This document shows positions 37,504 through 50,413 of a stretch of DNA of 64,000 nt, piece by piece. The number at the start of each line of letters is the position of its first letter. Within the stretch, counting starts at the first letter, position 1. Source of the stretch: Amyloporia xantha (taxonomy: Eukaryota > Basidiomycota > Agaricomycetes > Polyporales > Adustoporiaceae); assembly GCA_036971615.1 (NCBI GenBank), contig JAYKKR010000009.1:1054001-1118000 (forward strand), read 5' to 3'. A model generated the notes under the pieces. That model did no database searches. It was not told where the DNA came from and saw only the letters and a program-made list of their open reading frames with translations. The position numbers and the translations under genes are program-made.

Positions 37504-39363
37504 CATGGTGTTGTCCTTACATTCGTGATGGTTTCGATGGCAGCTGATACTTTCGAGTAGCGTGGATTTGGAAGTGTTCTATTCGCATGTTACCGCATAC
37601 AACTAGGATGCTATCTCTTGCTAGGGTTTTCTCTTTACTTACGAGGATGTATGTATGCCCATTGCCGACGCAGCCAGCGCTTTAAAGCTATAGCCACTTA
37701 ACTTACGTATTCTCTCATTCTCCACCGCCACTGTTGATCGCCACGACTGCTAGGTGCGCAACTGAGATTTGGGCAGTGTGTGGCATTCTGTTGACCACTG
37801 CTGATTTGTTTCTCAGCATTGCGACACGACTTGAAGGCCATACACCATCCCCGGTTTCACTTCATTTCCGCTGTTTCTACTCCGTACATGCGGATACCTC
37901 CCGACATCGCCTAACTACAAGTCTGTTGATACTGACTGAACTTACGAAGCCTTATCTGAACGCTCCGGAAGGATCATATCTACAGGTGTTGTCTGCTTCC
38001 GGATTGTGAGATATTGAAAGTTACCCCATTGCCACTCGGCAATTCCGGGACACTGGAGTGCTGCCAGTAGGTCCGTAACCTTGTTCCCAGTTGGTGCACC
38101 TGAGCATCATGGGTTCAGATAAGAGTCCAAATTCTTTTCTAAGACCAAGCCTCTGCAGCGTTTTGTATGTGTGGTGCATCAACGCGTCTGTCAGCCTTTT
38201 TCGAAGGCTTAGGCTATCTTACTTGCACGGTTTCGACCGCCTTCTCGCTTCTTTTCATTTCAAAAGATGCTCGTGCAACTCCGGACACCCATCGGAGTGC
38301 CACTCAAAGTGACAAGTCCGTATGACTCAGGGCTAAACGCGGCAACATGCCTCGACCACCGAAGTTAAGGTGCGCACAGATACTGAAATGAACTTGAGTT
38401 CTATATCCAGGCTATGAGCGTTCGAAGATTATGCTCAGGTTTTCTTAATTGGCCAGTTGAAGAGCCTCTAATATAACTGGCGCGTGATTAGCCATGCCAG
38501 TGGTACCGGATCGACACTTATCAGGCAAGTTCAGCCAATGTCCTTATCCTGCGCGCTGTGCACATGCAAAGCGACGTCAAGGTGGGAATCTGGTGATATG
38601 GTTCAAGCGGAAGGCTCGCCCGTGCTCTTTATGAGCTACTAGCCTTCATGGTTTACTCGATATGCGATTGCGGCGGCTCTCCGCGGAGTCAGGTCCTACC
38701 CTAGCTGTGGGTGTCCCGAATATACTTCGTGAGTCTATGTTTCAACCTGCGGTGACTAATACCTTGATTATACGTTCTCGATCTGCGATTAATTAGCTGT
38801 AGAGTGCCGCTAATTATTGGACGTTGGGTTGATCATAGGCGCCAGCTATCATTTCCCTGGCAGACTGACCCTTCTAAAAGGCGCTCTGGCAAATTATAAG
38901 TAATGCTTCTCGCGTGCCTGCCTGCTGCTATGGACCACACCGCGATGGATCGTAGCTTTGATGTGCCACTGACATGCGTTGCAGGTCATGAGTCACTTCG
39001 AGAGCGATTCTATCCATATCTACGCCTGTGGCCTTCGAAACTTCGGTTGCTCGCAATGTTTTGGAGTACAAACCCCGAATGGGCGACATCCACAGTCTGT
39101 CTCCCTATAAGAGCGCTGTTGCGAAGTAGTTCCCTTACCGTCCATAACTGTTGACGAAGACCTTCTAATTATGGCAGCACTTTTCGGTGTTCCCATCTCT
39201 ACGTGTTTTGATACCCTCTGGCAGTGGTATGGACGGTGAGAGATCTGTCAGATTGCCTGCCGGTCGCACCTTACTAAAACTGGCGTTGCAATCTATGTAG
39301 TATTACTGGATACTCAATGCCGTACGTCAATCTTGCATTGCAGAATAGTATTCATTCTAACAG
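37504..39363. other. Spacer between caspase copies 1 and 2
   Basis: About 1.9 kb without a convincing gene. A frame at 38903-39154 (MLLACLPAAMDHTAMDR...) has no recognisable domain. The upstream exon(s) of copy 2 probably begin near the right end. Length and position fit a duplicated ~4-kb unit whose spacer has diverged. Confidence 0.4.
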
Positions 39364-41693
39364 GAACAATGACGACAGGGTGCATGGAGCAGATCACAAT
39401 ACCGTCATAGCTTCCCGAGAGACGTCTGTCCTACCTAAAAAATCGTAGGTCGTGATCTAAGCCTTGTAATTTCGTGTGGCTGACCGACTCACCGCCGGAT
39501 TCCAGACGCCCACCGCTATTCGCTCTCATCATTGGAATCAACAAGTATAATTCTGACGTTCCCAATCTCGAGGGTGCTGTCTCAGATTCTTGTGAAGTTG
39601 AACGATACCTCCTGGACGAACTGGGAGTTCCAAAGGAGAATATCCGATGCCTTCGGGACGAGGAAGCAACACGCCAAAATATTATTGCGGGATTTCGTGC
39701 CTTGCGCGACGATAGACGAATCGCAGTGGATGATCCGATTCTCATATATTATGCTGGCCACGGCAGCACATGCAGTACTCCGCGCGGTTGGTCTGTCGAT
39801 ATATCTGATATTAATATCCAACTCCTCGTACCACATGATTACACCGGCCAGCTCTACGGGTCCGATGTTAGTTCAGTGCACGGAATCCCCGATCGGACCA
39901 TTGGGTGCCTACTAGATGAAATTGCTCAGCGTAAAGGGGACAATATAGTATGTGGAGAGCTGTTTCAGCCGATCGTGAAACTTACTTCGTGATTACAGAC
40001 TGTCGTATTCGACTGCTGCCATTCCACGTCAGGTACTCGTGACATTGGCACGAGTGACGGCTCGGACAACCATTACCGGATTCGTGGCTTCAACCCTCAC
40101 CCGGCCGTCAAAATGACAATACCTTCCGATTTGGATGCCGGAATTTTGTCTCGTGGATCGTCCAATCGATCATTCAGCTTTGCATCGGGTTTCCTGCGAA
40201 AAGGCTTACGATCGCACGTACTCCTGGCAGCCTGTGGTGCTAACGAGGTGGCTAGAGAGGGTAAAGATGGAGGGCTTTTCACTTGTGCTCTCCTTCATCG
40301 CCTGAAGACGGTGGGAGTAAACAAGATGACGTATGAAGACCTAATCAGGACTCTCCCTAGTCTCAGTCGGTAAGGATGCTGACTATGGATGTGGATGTAG
40401 ACTCACTTGTTTATTGTCAAATGTCACAGTCAACAAAGTCCGCAGTGCGAAGGGTACAACAAGAACCGCATTATTTTCAATTCTAAGGTCACAAGTAGAT
40501 CCTTCTTATTTTACAAGGTGTTCAAAAACAAGGATGGGGGGTACCAGATGGATGCCGGGTCCATTCAGGGAATCACCAAACAAGCACAGTTTGCAATATA
40601 TCCAAATCGTGATCCTGCATCACCAGCACTAGGTGTCCTTTTCGCTGAGACCGTGGCGCCCTTCTTCACGATTATGAAAGCACCTCCTGCACAGTCTGAC
40701 ATCGACTTGGGCGAATTCGGGCTTGCGCTCCAGACGACCGCAGGGGACAGCGACAATCTGCGTGTTCACATCCGATCGGACCAGAACGCTAAAGACATGT
40801 TCAAGCGGTTATTGGTCGAGATGGAGCAGTCGCATTACGCGAACCCCATACATATGACCCTCGTCGACATCCAGCATGCAGAGTTTTGTATCTCTATGGA
40901 AAATGGTCGAGTCTTTTTCAGCGTAGAGGACAAGCTACCAACCCTGTCCGGCTGGCGTCGTCTTCCAATCGCCATTTCTATGGACGTGGGTCCCATTTGT
41001 CGAGTCATTCGCGCCACAGCCCATTACTTTCGCCAGCTGAGACGAGAAGATGCCAGTCCAAAGACAAAGTTGTCGTCGAGAATCCAGGTCGAATTTTTCA
41101 AGTTGGAGTATACACCCGGTGTCTATGATGACGACGGGCAGGCAATTCTACGACCTCAAATTCCCACCCGTGATCTGAACAGTAATGGTGTTGTGGACCT
41201 TTTCTGCGATGCCAACGACGACAACAGCGACGAATCGAACTTGTATGGTATCAAAGTTATCAACAAAACAAGCAGGGCCTTATATGCTTATGTATTCCTC
41301 TTCGACAGCGATCTAAGTATAGGTGAGTAATCCTCGTTGTAAGAGGAAGACTCCTTCGTTGATGAACATCCAATATCAGTCACATACTATAACCCAGGCA
41401 TGAGCGCACATAATCGAAATGCGGACATCTCCCTCGACCCGGAGGGTTGTCTGACTCTTGGTTACGGCCAAGCGGGTGTCTCTCCCCTTGCCTACTCCTT
41501 AAACAAAGACCAGCAGATAGGCGTTGCATACATCAAAATATTCCTATCTACTGAAGGCGTTGATTTGTCATTTATTGAACAGCCTTCACCGATCACCGGC
41601 AATCATCGTGGTCAGCGACCAGCTAACATCAAGAAGATCGCGCTCTGGGACACTATTCTGATACCTGTTATCTACAGACGTCAATCCAGTTAA
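39364..41693 (+). CDS. Caspase-like cysteine protease C14, array copy 2
   Basis: An upstream exon (39364-39444, frame ...SRETSVLPKK) joins in phase to SRPPLFALIIGINKYNSD at 39506. Catalytic His in LIYYAGHGST and catalytic Cys in VVFDCCHSTSG are both present. The p10-like part reads GLRSHVLLAACGANEVARE, GGLFTCALLHRL. After SR-QQSPQCEGYNKNRIIFNS the shared module follows (QMDAGSIQGITKQAQFAIYPN, VICRVIRATAHYFRQLRR, SNGVVDLFCDANDD, LYGIKVINKTSRALYAYVF). The final exon is VTYYNPGMSAHNRN...LTLGYGQAGVSPLAY, VAYIKIFLSTEGVDLSFIEQPSP, with TAA at 41691. Intron positions and phases match copies 1 and 3. The first coding exon further upstream is not resolved. Frame intact; an active protease is expected from the motifs, but this is inference. 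Confidence 0.88.
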
Positions 41694-43030
41694 ATTCACA
41701 AGGACATCTGTGAATCGGGGGACGTTTGCGCAGTGGTAGTTACCAAGCCGGTTCCGTAATGCAGTAAAAAAGCAAGACCCATAGAAGCAAGCCGGGGCCG
41801 TGCTAGGACCTTGTATATATAGTAGAGAGCTACCTTCCGGAAAAATATGAATTATACGCATGAGAGAACACAGAGTGGTCATTCTGGCATGATGGCGTCG
41901 ACGTCAAGCCAGATTTACAACTACTAGATGCGTATGCGTTTTGGTCCTCTTGGTGGTAAGAAGCACGCCCGGGTTCGCCGGCGTTTGCCGGCATCCGGCA
42001 TCTACCGTCCGACGCCACACGACGGATGGTGTCCTCCACAGGAATACGCTGGCTAGTCTCCTGCGAGCTGGCCGCCGCACGAAGAACGGTAACGGTGATT
42101 CAGAGGCAGATCGCTTCCCTGGATTCCACGGAAGAAATCAGTGCTATGATTGCATTTATGTAATGCAATCTGCTTATACATCTTCGAACATCGATATCTC
42201 CCCACGGGCTTTCCGAAGAAATAAATCCGGGCTCCCCATGCCCCTTTTCTTACTCAACATGCATCGCGCCATGACAGCTACTCTGTCAGGCATTAGGGTC
42301 CTTCGACGCTCGAGATATTTGAAAGCTCGGAACATCCCCTCGGGGTCGCAGTGAGTACGTTGCTTTCCACTCGAACTGACTTATATTCTGATTACAATTC
42401 TAATTTCTCGAGCTGTTTTTCACTCGATGCCTTAATTGACTCTGCTGAATATCTAATTGGCTGCTGTGCAATAAATACACGTATACCGGTCACAATCAGA
42501 TGTACTGACAACGAAACATGACGGACTGACCACGCGCGGTGTCAGACATGATAGCATAATTATCTGCAACTAGAACTTGCTGGTTCTTCCCTTGCTGTGA
42601 TGGACCACTTGACATGAGTGCTGCTGCCCTTGATGAACCACTGGCACATGGCCCGTCACGGAGGCAATGTGATGTACCATCCAAATTTGGGCTACAGCGT
42701 TCCAATAATCCGCTTGTTGTGCACCAGAAAAGCTCGAATAGGTCAATGTCGGAAATGCGAATCAAACTCTGTCCCGATTATAAGGAGAGGATGGGTCGAC
42801 GCCGGAGATAATGCGCACACTTGACCGCGCCGTCTTCAATCGGGTATTTCTTTTGTACGCCCATGTCTGCATACATAGATACTTTGTGGGAGTTGTACGG
42901 GCGGTGAGACATTCACATTTGACCCCAATTTACATCTAACAATATTGATGGTACAACAGAGTCAAGGAGCTGTCTTCGAGGTTTGATAGCATTAATACGT
43001 CCAGACTGCTAATAGTGACTCGTTCAATAG
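41694..43030. other. Spacer between caspase copies 2 and 3
   Basis: About 1.3 kb. Short frames only, none with a recognisable family. The first exon of copy 3 may start at an ATG near 42949 (MVQQSQGAVFE then GTTTGA), but the phase does not match, so this is not included. Confidence 0.4.
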
Positions 43031-45299
43031 CTCGCAACAATCAAATCGCTATTCAGCTCCTACTTCTCGGGAACAAGAATCTCCTCATAGACAATCGTAA
43101 GTTATAGCCGGAGACCTTCGTGAAGCCATAGTTAGATGATGTTTCCACCAGGAAGCTTTCCATGTTCGCCCTTATCATTGGCATCAATGTCTACAAATCT
43201 GAAAGTGTAATCAATCTCGAGGGCGCAGTCTCGGATGCCGATGAAGTAGAACAATATCTACTGGAGAACCTAGGTGTTCCCAAATCCAATATCCACTCCC
43301 TCCGTGATGAACAAGCAACCCGCGCAACAATCCTCAAGGAATTACGTGCCTTGCACCACGATCCTCGTATCCGATACGGTGATCCCATTCTCATCTACTA
43401 TGCTGGCCACGGCACTAGCTCCATCGCTCCTTCCAATTGGAATATCGGCATTTCCAGCGAGGATATTCAGCTCATTGTACCACATGATCACACCGGCCCC
43501 ACTGACGAAGCCCCTGGAGCAGTATATGCGATTCCTGATCGTACAATTGGATACCTCCTCGATCGGCTTGCAGCTGCGAAGGGTGATAACATCGTAAGTC
43601 ATTATTAGTTGATATGAGTGTTAGTCTCATACATCACATTAGACGGTGATCTTTGACTGCTGTCACTCAGCATCGGGCACACGTCAGCTCGAAATCAACG
43701 ATTCGGACGAACATTATCTGGTCCGAGGATTCGATTCCAAAATTTCCATGCCGATCCCGCCTCACCTAGATGATGATATCTTCTCTGAGGCGGCATTGCC
43801 AGGCTCATCGCCTGACTTTCCATTCGGCTTTATGCATAAGGGGCTTCGGTCGCATATCCTTTTGGCGGCGTGTGGTGTACATGAGAAAGCCAGGGAAGCA
43901 AATCAGAGAGGCATCTTCACGAAGGCATTATTGGACACCCTGAAGACTGCGGGCGTGGAGAATATGACGTACATGGATCTTATCCATCGTCTACCTCTTC
44001 TTAATGGGTAATATAAATACTCGCTTTTGATGCAGCATTTGACTTGCTGATCACCTGCCGTGATAGTCAAAATCCGCAATGCGAGGGCTACCATCAGAAT
44101 CGCACTCTATTCATCTCAGATGTAACGGCCAAGCAGGAGTCTCTCTACGAGGTGCGCAGATCAAACGGACAATATCGGATGGAAGCCGGTTCGATGCAGG
44201 GGATCACTAGAGGAGCACAATTCGCAATCTACCGGAATCGCAATCTTCAACTTCCCCCCCTTGGTACCCTCATTGCTCGAACGGTAAACCCTTTCTTCAC
44301 CATCCTCGGCAATCTTGATCAACAACCTGATCTGGACCTCAATGGATTTGGACTTGCGCTACAGACAAGTCCAGGTGACGCACACCATCTGGGCGTCCAT
44401 ATCTTGTCAGACCCAAGACTTCAGGTTGCGTTCAATCGTATATTGGAGGAGGCCGATAATCCAAACCCTGCGCACATCACCATCACTGATATCACCAATG
44501 CGCATCTAGACATCTCTCTCGAAGATAATCGAATCGCCTTCAGGATAAAGAACAAGCTCCCCTCACAATCTCACTGGCATCGCCTTCCGATGACTGTACC
44601 CGTCAATGCGGATGTTGTCTATCCGGTCATTCAGGCAGCTGCACGCTACATTCACCATCTCGATCACGTTGACAGCGGCAACCCTAATCTACCGTCAAAA
44701 CTCGAGGTCGAATTCTTCGCATTGGAATGTGTGGAGGTCATCGATGAAGATATAGAGATCAGACGGCCTCAGCTGCCCATCAATAACCTGAATATCAACG
44801 GGGTAGTGGACATCTCCGACGCCGATGATGCAGAGACGCAGTATGGCATCAAGATCAGCAATAGCAGCGCGAGGGATCTATATGTATCCGTGTCCATTCA
44901 TTATAGTGACCTCAGCGTTGGTCAGTATTCATGGCATGTATCAGTCAGACGTCTTGGTTTACTGTTTTGTGTTGTATTGCAGTCACATACTATCAACCGG
45001 GTGCGGCCGATGGAAAACCCGACGTTTCTCTTGTCAGAAACGGCTCCCTGGCACTTGGTTACGGAGCAGCAGGTACATATCCACTGGTATTCATACGGAA
45101 ATGGCCAGAAAGCCTGGAGAAGGATGTGACGCACATCCGCATATTCGTTTCTACTGAACGCGTTGAATTGTCACACATCGAACAGCCTTCACCTTTCCGA
45201 GACTGCCCCGCAGGACGCGATCGTGGTTTACATCAGGTTGACCTGAAGAAAACCGCATCTTACACAACTGTGGTACTTCGTGTTATTCACAGATGTTGA
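43031..45299 (+). CDS. Caspase-like cysteine protease C14, array copy 3
   Basis: Exon 43031-43096 (SQQSNRYSAPTSREQESPHR frame, starting in phase) joins to KLSMFALIIGINVYKSES at 43152. Catalytic His in LIYYAGHGTS, catalytic Cys in VIFDCCHSASG near 43650. The p10-like part reads GLRSHILLAACGVHEKARE, RGIFTKALLDTL. Then comes GQNPQCEGYHQNRTLFIS and the shared module (RMEAGSMQGITRGAQFAIYRN, VIQAAARYIHHLDH, ININGVVDISDADDAE, YGIKISNSSARDLYVSVSI). The last exon is VTYYQPGAADGKPDVSLVRN, LALGYGAAGTYPLVFIRK, THIRIFVSTERVELSHIEQPSP, ending VLRVIHRC at 45299. Exon structure is the same as in copies 1 and 2, so the three arose by tandem duplication. An in-frame ATG at 43162 gives a shorter alternative start that would skip the N-terminal tail. 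Confidence 0.88.
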
Positions 45300-47367
45300 T
45301 CACAAGAGTGTAGATATGATATGATATGATATGATCATCGTTGTCGAATCCCGATGGCGTTTTGAGCATTCAGGTATGCTCGTGGTTACGATAACCTCTT
45401 CCCACCCCATCTGAGGTTCGAACGCGTGTTACTAACAATCTTATACTCACGACTAGACTCGAGCAAACTTCCCTATGGAATTTACTGCTAAAGCACGGTC
45501 AAAAAGCCACCACTCTGAAGAAAGAATGCAGACACCACAGATCACCGAGTGGTTAATTTCATCGAATTGTCTTTCGTGGCAGATATTGACAGCTGAATGC
45601 AACTGTGGTCATGTGTCCTACGCACACTTTTACTCCACTGATCAATGACGACAGTGCATCGTACCCGCGATGTAATGTACTGATCCGTTAATGTTGGAAA
45701 TTACGGAGACATTCATTTGAGGCCTTATAGCGCTATGGAACGACTACTTCCCACAGGTATGCAGCCTCACCTGACGTCGGACTTCTGTTGGTGGTGTACA
45801 TGCTGGGCTCGAGCTCCCTCAGGGCTGTTCAATAATCCACCTGAGAATTCGAGGGATAATGTGAGTCCTATCCGTGATATCAGCACATTCGACACACTGA
45901 ACAAAGTCTAGGGTCCGATCTGAGTCTCGGAAGATGCTACTCTCGAGAAGGAATCTGTCTACACGAGCTTGAAGGTCTCCTTTTGTGGTGGACAGGAAGG
46001 TTTAGTCCGAGACCGTTCCACTTTGAGTCATTTCTTGACTGCCGGCACCTGCCCTAGAATCTTCAACAACCTCAAATCGTGCGTAAAGTTTGTATTATGC
46101 TATCTATAAGCTGCAGCTAATCAACGTCGCAGTTGCCATAGGCTGCGAAATTTGGAAGCAACAGCTTGAATACCGCATCGAGATATTTGAATTGCGGGCG
46201 ACTTCAAGTTGCGGGTTCGGAATGGTGGCTCTCTGCTTTACAAACCAGAAGTAACGAGCGTGAGAAGATAGATGCTTGAAGTTGGGCGCTGAGTAGGTAA
46301 AGTTAGACCACACGGTCATCATTGTGTTAGCGACTAAGGCCGCTGGAGCAATTCTCACTCCTTTTGGTGCAAACCTGAAAGGTAAAGTGATGACTCATAA
46401 TCACACGGTGTGTATATAGCTCACGCACTTCAACTTGTAGCCTTTGAGCATGAAGATCTCGAAGTGTGTCCTTTGCGATAAGAGGCCAGTCTAATGGAAA
46501 GTTAGAACCCGAGTTGCTCTTGGCAAGGTCACAACCTCTCGTGTCATCAAATGCTGATGCGGTTTAACTTTGCATTGACATGGGGATTATGGCTCTCATT
46601 ATCTCGCTGAATAATAGAGTTCAGTACGCGGCGAGCGGTGACTTGGTTTCTTTTTGTAGTATCGACTTGGGCAAATCTGCTAGTTAAGTAAACTCACGTT
46701 GGGCAGTTTTCCGGCCTGTGGCGATGTGCTAGTAGTGACTTGGTAAATGTTTCATCGGTGAGTCAATACCATCGCCCACTTTGTCGGCTGTATAAGTTCG
46801 CATGATGGGTCGCGCGGACTCCGTTGGAGAGAAATGTCGTCAAATCGATCAAGCGCTGAATTCCTGCACTCTCTTCAGTTCCGTAAATGTTGTTGTGATA
46901 GGCTAACCACATTTATAATTGAGGGTAGCTGTGATGAACCACTGTTCCATGACTCGGAGGTTGTAGATGGAACTATCCTATCTACGTCCGTGATAGGACC
47001 AGTCTAATGACAGTGTGCGACAAACATATCGGCCACTCTGTTCCCAAAAGACCAAGCTTCTGACCGTCTTTCAAATATATTAAATAAGAACACGACCAAA
47101 CTCCCTAGTCTTTATCACATTCATAGTAAAGCCCCGTTCGTGTGACACTCAGGCTGGCAATTGGTTTGACGGTGGGATATCATCTGTTGAATGACGGTCT
47201 GCCTCTGACACTGACACCAAAATTCTGTGATGTAACAGGACTATCATCAATTTACACCGACTCGGAGTCTTACAGCAAGACACTTTCTATATATCTTTCA
47301 GAACATTGTAAGTGACGATTCGAAGTCACTTCATGATTGCATGTGTTGATGGTCCTAGCATGTGCAT
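45300..47367. other. Spacer downstream of caspase copy 3
   Basis: About 2.1 kb with no convincing gene. Directly after the stop is a short pentanucleotide repeat (GATAT about four times, 45313-45334). A GTAAG donor-like site near 47309, preceded by AACATT, resembles the upstream-exon donor of copy 3, suggesting that decayed 5' exons of a fourth caspase gene lie at the right end. Confidence 0.4.
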
Positions 47368-47439
47368 ATGTTCGCCCTCATTATCGGAATCAACAAGTAC
47401 AAATGTTCCGAGTTCAATTTGAAGGGTGCTGTCCCGTAG
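47368..47439 (+). pseudogene. Truncated fourth caspase C14 copy
   Basis: ATG at 47368 opens MFALIIGINKYKCSEFNLKGAV, clearly the first β-strand region of the caspase domain of the neighbouring array. It then meets a stop (CCG TAG) exactly where the paralogs read on into SD(A/S)xEVExYL. Homology to the array stops at about 47435, and repeat-like DNA follows. No catalytic residues remain. Confidence 0.8.
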
Positions 47440-50410
47440 AGATTCAGTTTTGAGGATACATCTGCAAGAGATATTGGTCCATGGGCCGATACATCCGACC
47501 AATAGCGGGGGCCATATACCGTGCCAGCCGGGGCACGTGCTCAACGCCCTCCATAAAGTATTTTTCTTTATGCAAAAAGCCAGACTCGAACCTATGCTCT
47601 GTCCAAAACGGCCCCGAGCAAGACAACCCGACGTACCACGACACTATGGTGCTGCACTTCTCTGCCATTGAACGTCCTCTTCGACCCATGTTTTCTTCCC
47701 ACCCCTGTGACGCTGCGGCGGAGTCTGCACTGGATACATCCAACGCTTTGGCTGCATCCACCTCGTGGATACATCCACTCCTACAGATGCATCCAGCGTG
47801 CGATACATCTGTCCGCCTGGGCCCCCGATGTCCCCTCGGTCCCCTTTTCACACGCATCTACCTCCATCTAGACGCATATTCCAGTCTATTTCTGGCGTTA
47901 ACACCAAGCCCCACCCCAGCTGCGCCGACATCCGCCATGCGCCCTTCGACATCCGCCATCCGACCTTCGACATCTGCGTTCACCACTTCACCGCCACCTC
48001 TCCCACTCCCTCTTAGTCGCCACATGCCCCGTCCCGACAACCCCATATGCGCCTCACATCCACGCTAACCACGTTTGCGTCCGGCGGTCCAGACGTGCAG
48101 CCAGCATGTGCGTCGCCCTGTAAGCGCCCAATTTGCTCTCGCATGTATACTACGACTCACAGCACCCCTGTCCCCGCATGTGCAAACATGGGTCACAGTG
48201 CGTGTGGTTCCATCTGCCAGCGAGCGCAGTGCCAGCGTCCGATTACCTGCTTGACCCTCGGGCGCTGCCCGCTTGGCACTCAGGCGGAGCAATCATCGCA
48301 CTCGCGATCCAGGCGTTCAGCTGCCCGCATCCGCTGAGCTGGCACCCTGTCGCATTCCCTGCACCACTTTCCCCGCCATTCTTCGCTCACAGCAAGTCTC
48401 CGTAGCCGGCATGCTTCATTGAATATGAGGTCAAAGTGTATAGCACTCCGCAGCGCCTCGCGGTCCGTGCATTACTTTTGCACTTAAGGGGTACGAGTGT
48501 CATTCCCAACGTGCCTAGTAATGTGCGTCGCTCAGGTTCCCCGTTCCATCTAGCTCAGACCAATCGCCAGCACGCCACTGCCGTGCCCGCTTCCCCGTCC
48601 GCCGTTCTTGCGCCTGCTGCCTCGCACGTCGCTCGCGGCCCCGTGGTCCCATCTGCGGTCTCTGCCGTGCCTGGCGCTGCCCCGCGATGGGCCCTGCTAT
48701 CGCGCTGCCTCCCTCTTCTGCAGCTACACCCACCAGTAAGTCCGTGTCCTACGTAGTACCTCCCCTCCACCAATCGCCGTCATCTCAGTCGTTTAACGCA
48801 TTCCTCCTTCGCCACCAGGCCTCACCAGATTGATGTTCCCACCGGTATCACCTCGTACAAGATCTACGTGCCTGCTCGCGTGTCATGTCAGATGTGGTGG
48901 ACATCTCGTCATTCGGCAGCCAAACTTCGGATGTGTATCATTCTCAGGCAACACTCACGCTCACATCGTGAATTGGACCAGCGAGCCCTTGACAATGGGG
49001 CAGCCCGGCGCCGATGGTGTATGGTATGTATGTAGTCTGTCACTGCCTATTTTCTCCGCTATCTCAACTCACTCCACATTGCTCATGACCACCACGCTCC
49101 CGCGCGAGCGATCCACAGCACGTCCAGATTAGTGAATCCATTTTCGTCGCTCTACTTGTGAACCACGCATGGGTGGAACCCCGCAGGGCCAGGCCAGATG
49201 CACTGAGCCTCTCCCTACCCATGTCTTAGCATGTGCGTGCCACATGCACATGCACCTGCTCGACTCGTAAATCCCCATGACATCCTGTCATGTACCTGTC
49301 CAGCAATCTACATGCGGTAGATACTATCGGAATATATCTGTTTGGTTGCTCCTGGGGCATGAGGGTCGGATATGTAATAGATCCAAGCTCACCGTGCACT
49401 GCTCGGGCCAGTCACCCTCCTTCCTTGTATCAAACCCAGACATCAGCTCCGATGATTGGACATCCCGCTTGTCCAAATTCATCTCCGCAAACGATCCTCG
49501 CACGCATCAGGCAGTTTCTCCGGCTTCATGCTGCGTGCGCGCCTTTCCAACCTTCGCGAGCGACGCACGCGCATTAGCGTGGTTGTAGCCACAGCACAGC
49601 ATAGAATAAACACATACCGCGTGGCCCATGCGTGCGGCCACCAGTCGATTGGGATGTTGATGCACGCGCACGAGGCCTTCGCTAAATTCAAGCTTGGGAG
49701 AGAGGCCTGAGAATGCGGGCGCAGACAATCGAGAATATGCATACCTTCCACGCCCGCCAGTACAATCGCCTACCAACACCCTCTGTCGTACTCTGGCGCT
49801 ATGCCTGTCCCAATGTGTGGGATACAATCCGCCCCGAGTATGTTCCGCGCATGCTGACATCACGCGAACGCACCAGCGAGCCCTGCTGGCGTTGATCGCT
49901 TCCTTCGTCCACCTTGGCGCAGGTATGAGCAGGCAGCTAGAATCCTTGTGATCAAGACGGAAATGCGACGAGGCCCCGCTCGCGCGAGTGCCTCATAGCC
50001 ATGAAGGAGAGCACATCCCGCCCATCAGCTTGCGCGATGTCCCTAGCACCATGGGCTCACCCAGTCAGCCTCCCAGTGTCTTCAGCTGTGAGCAATGGCT
50101 ATTCATGGTGGTTATTGCACGTCCCAACTTGTGAGCCTGTTTATGAGCATGATGACGGACTGCCATGAGTTGGCCAGCGCTCAATCTTGTCCGCACGCTT
50201 TGGCGTTATTTGGCATCTCCCTATGTTCGCCAGACTCCAGTCCTCGTTCTCCTCCTTCCGCACGAACCGCTCGAAGCCCTCGTGGTTAGCGTAACTCCCG
50301 AACTTGCGTATCCATGTGGGTTTTGCCTTCTCCTTCTCCGTCTCTAACCTTCACAGTCCTATGCGGCTCAGATCATCCCCAATCCGGCCTCTGCCCGCGG
50401 CCACTACTAT
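47440..50410. other. Repeat-like, degenerate region at the end of the caspase array
   Basis: About 3 kb of GC-rich DNA with many overlapping but unsupported frames. It contains a tRNA-like pol III promoter candidate (47580-47650, minus strand), a short duplicated pattern (TTCGACATCYGC at about 47946 and 47971) and a decayed copy (about 48687-48770) of the coiled-coil frame found at 50414. I recognise no intact gene. Confidence 0.45.
47580..47650 (-). mobile_element. Possible tRNA-derived SINE head
   Basis: Read on the minus strand, a block ATAGTGTCGTGGTACGTCGG (47628-47647) resembles a tRNA A box and D arm. About 35 bases further on, AGGTTCGAGTC (47583-47593) resembles a B box. The arms do not fold into a proper cloverleaf (the T stem is mispaired), so this is not a functional tRNA gene. 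It may be the head of a tRNA-derived SINE or a tRNA pseudogene. Confidence 0.35.
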
Positions 50411-50413
50411 GAT

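Noticed and set aside
42040..42354. Plus-strand frame between caspase copies 2 and 3
   Set aside because: No similarity to the caspase genes and no recognisable domain; Arg-rich start typical of chance frames.
47583..47647. Functional tRNA gene on the minus strand
   Set aside because: A and B box-like blocks are present, but the T stem and anticodon stem do not pair properly.
47481..48068. 195-codon plus-strand frame right of the caspase remnant
   Set aside because: The product is Ser/Pro/Thr-rich with an internal DNA repeat and it overlaps the tRNA-like block; there is no domain and no related frame elsewhere in the window.
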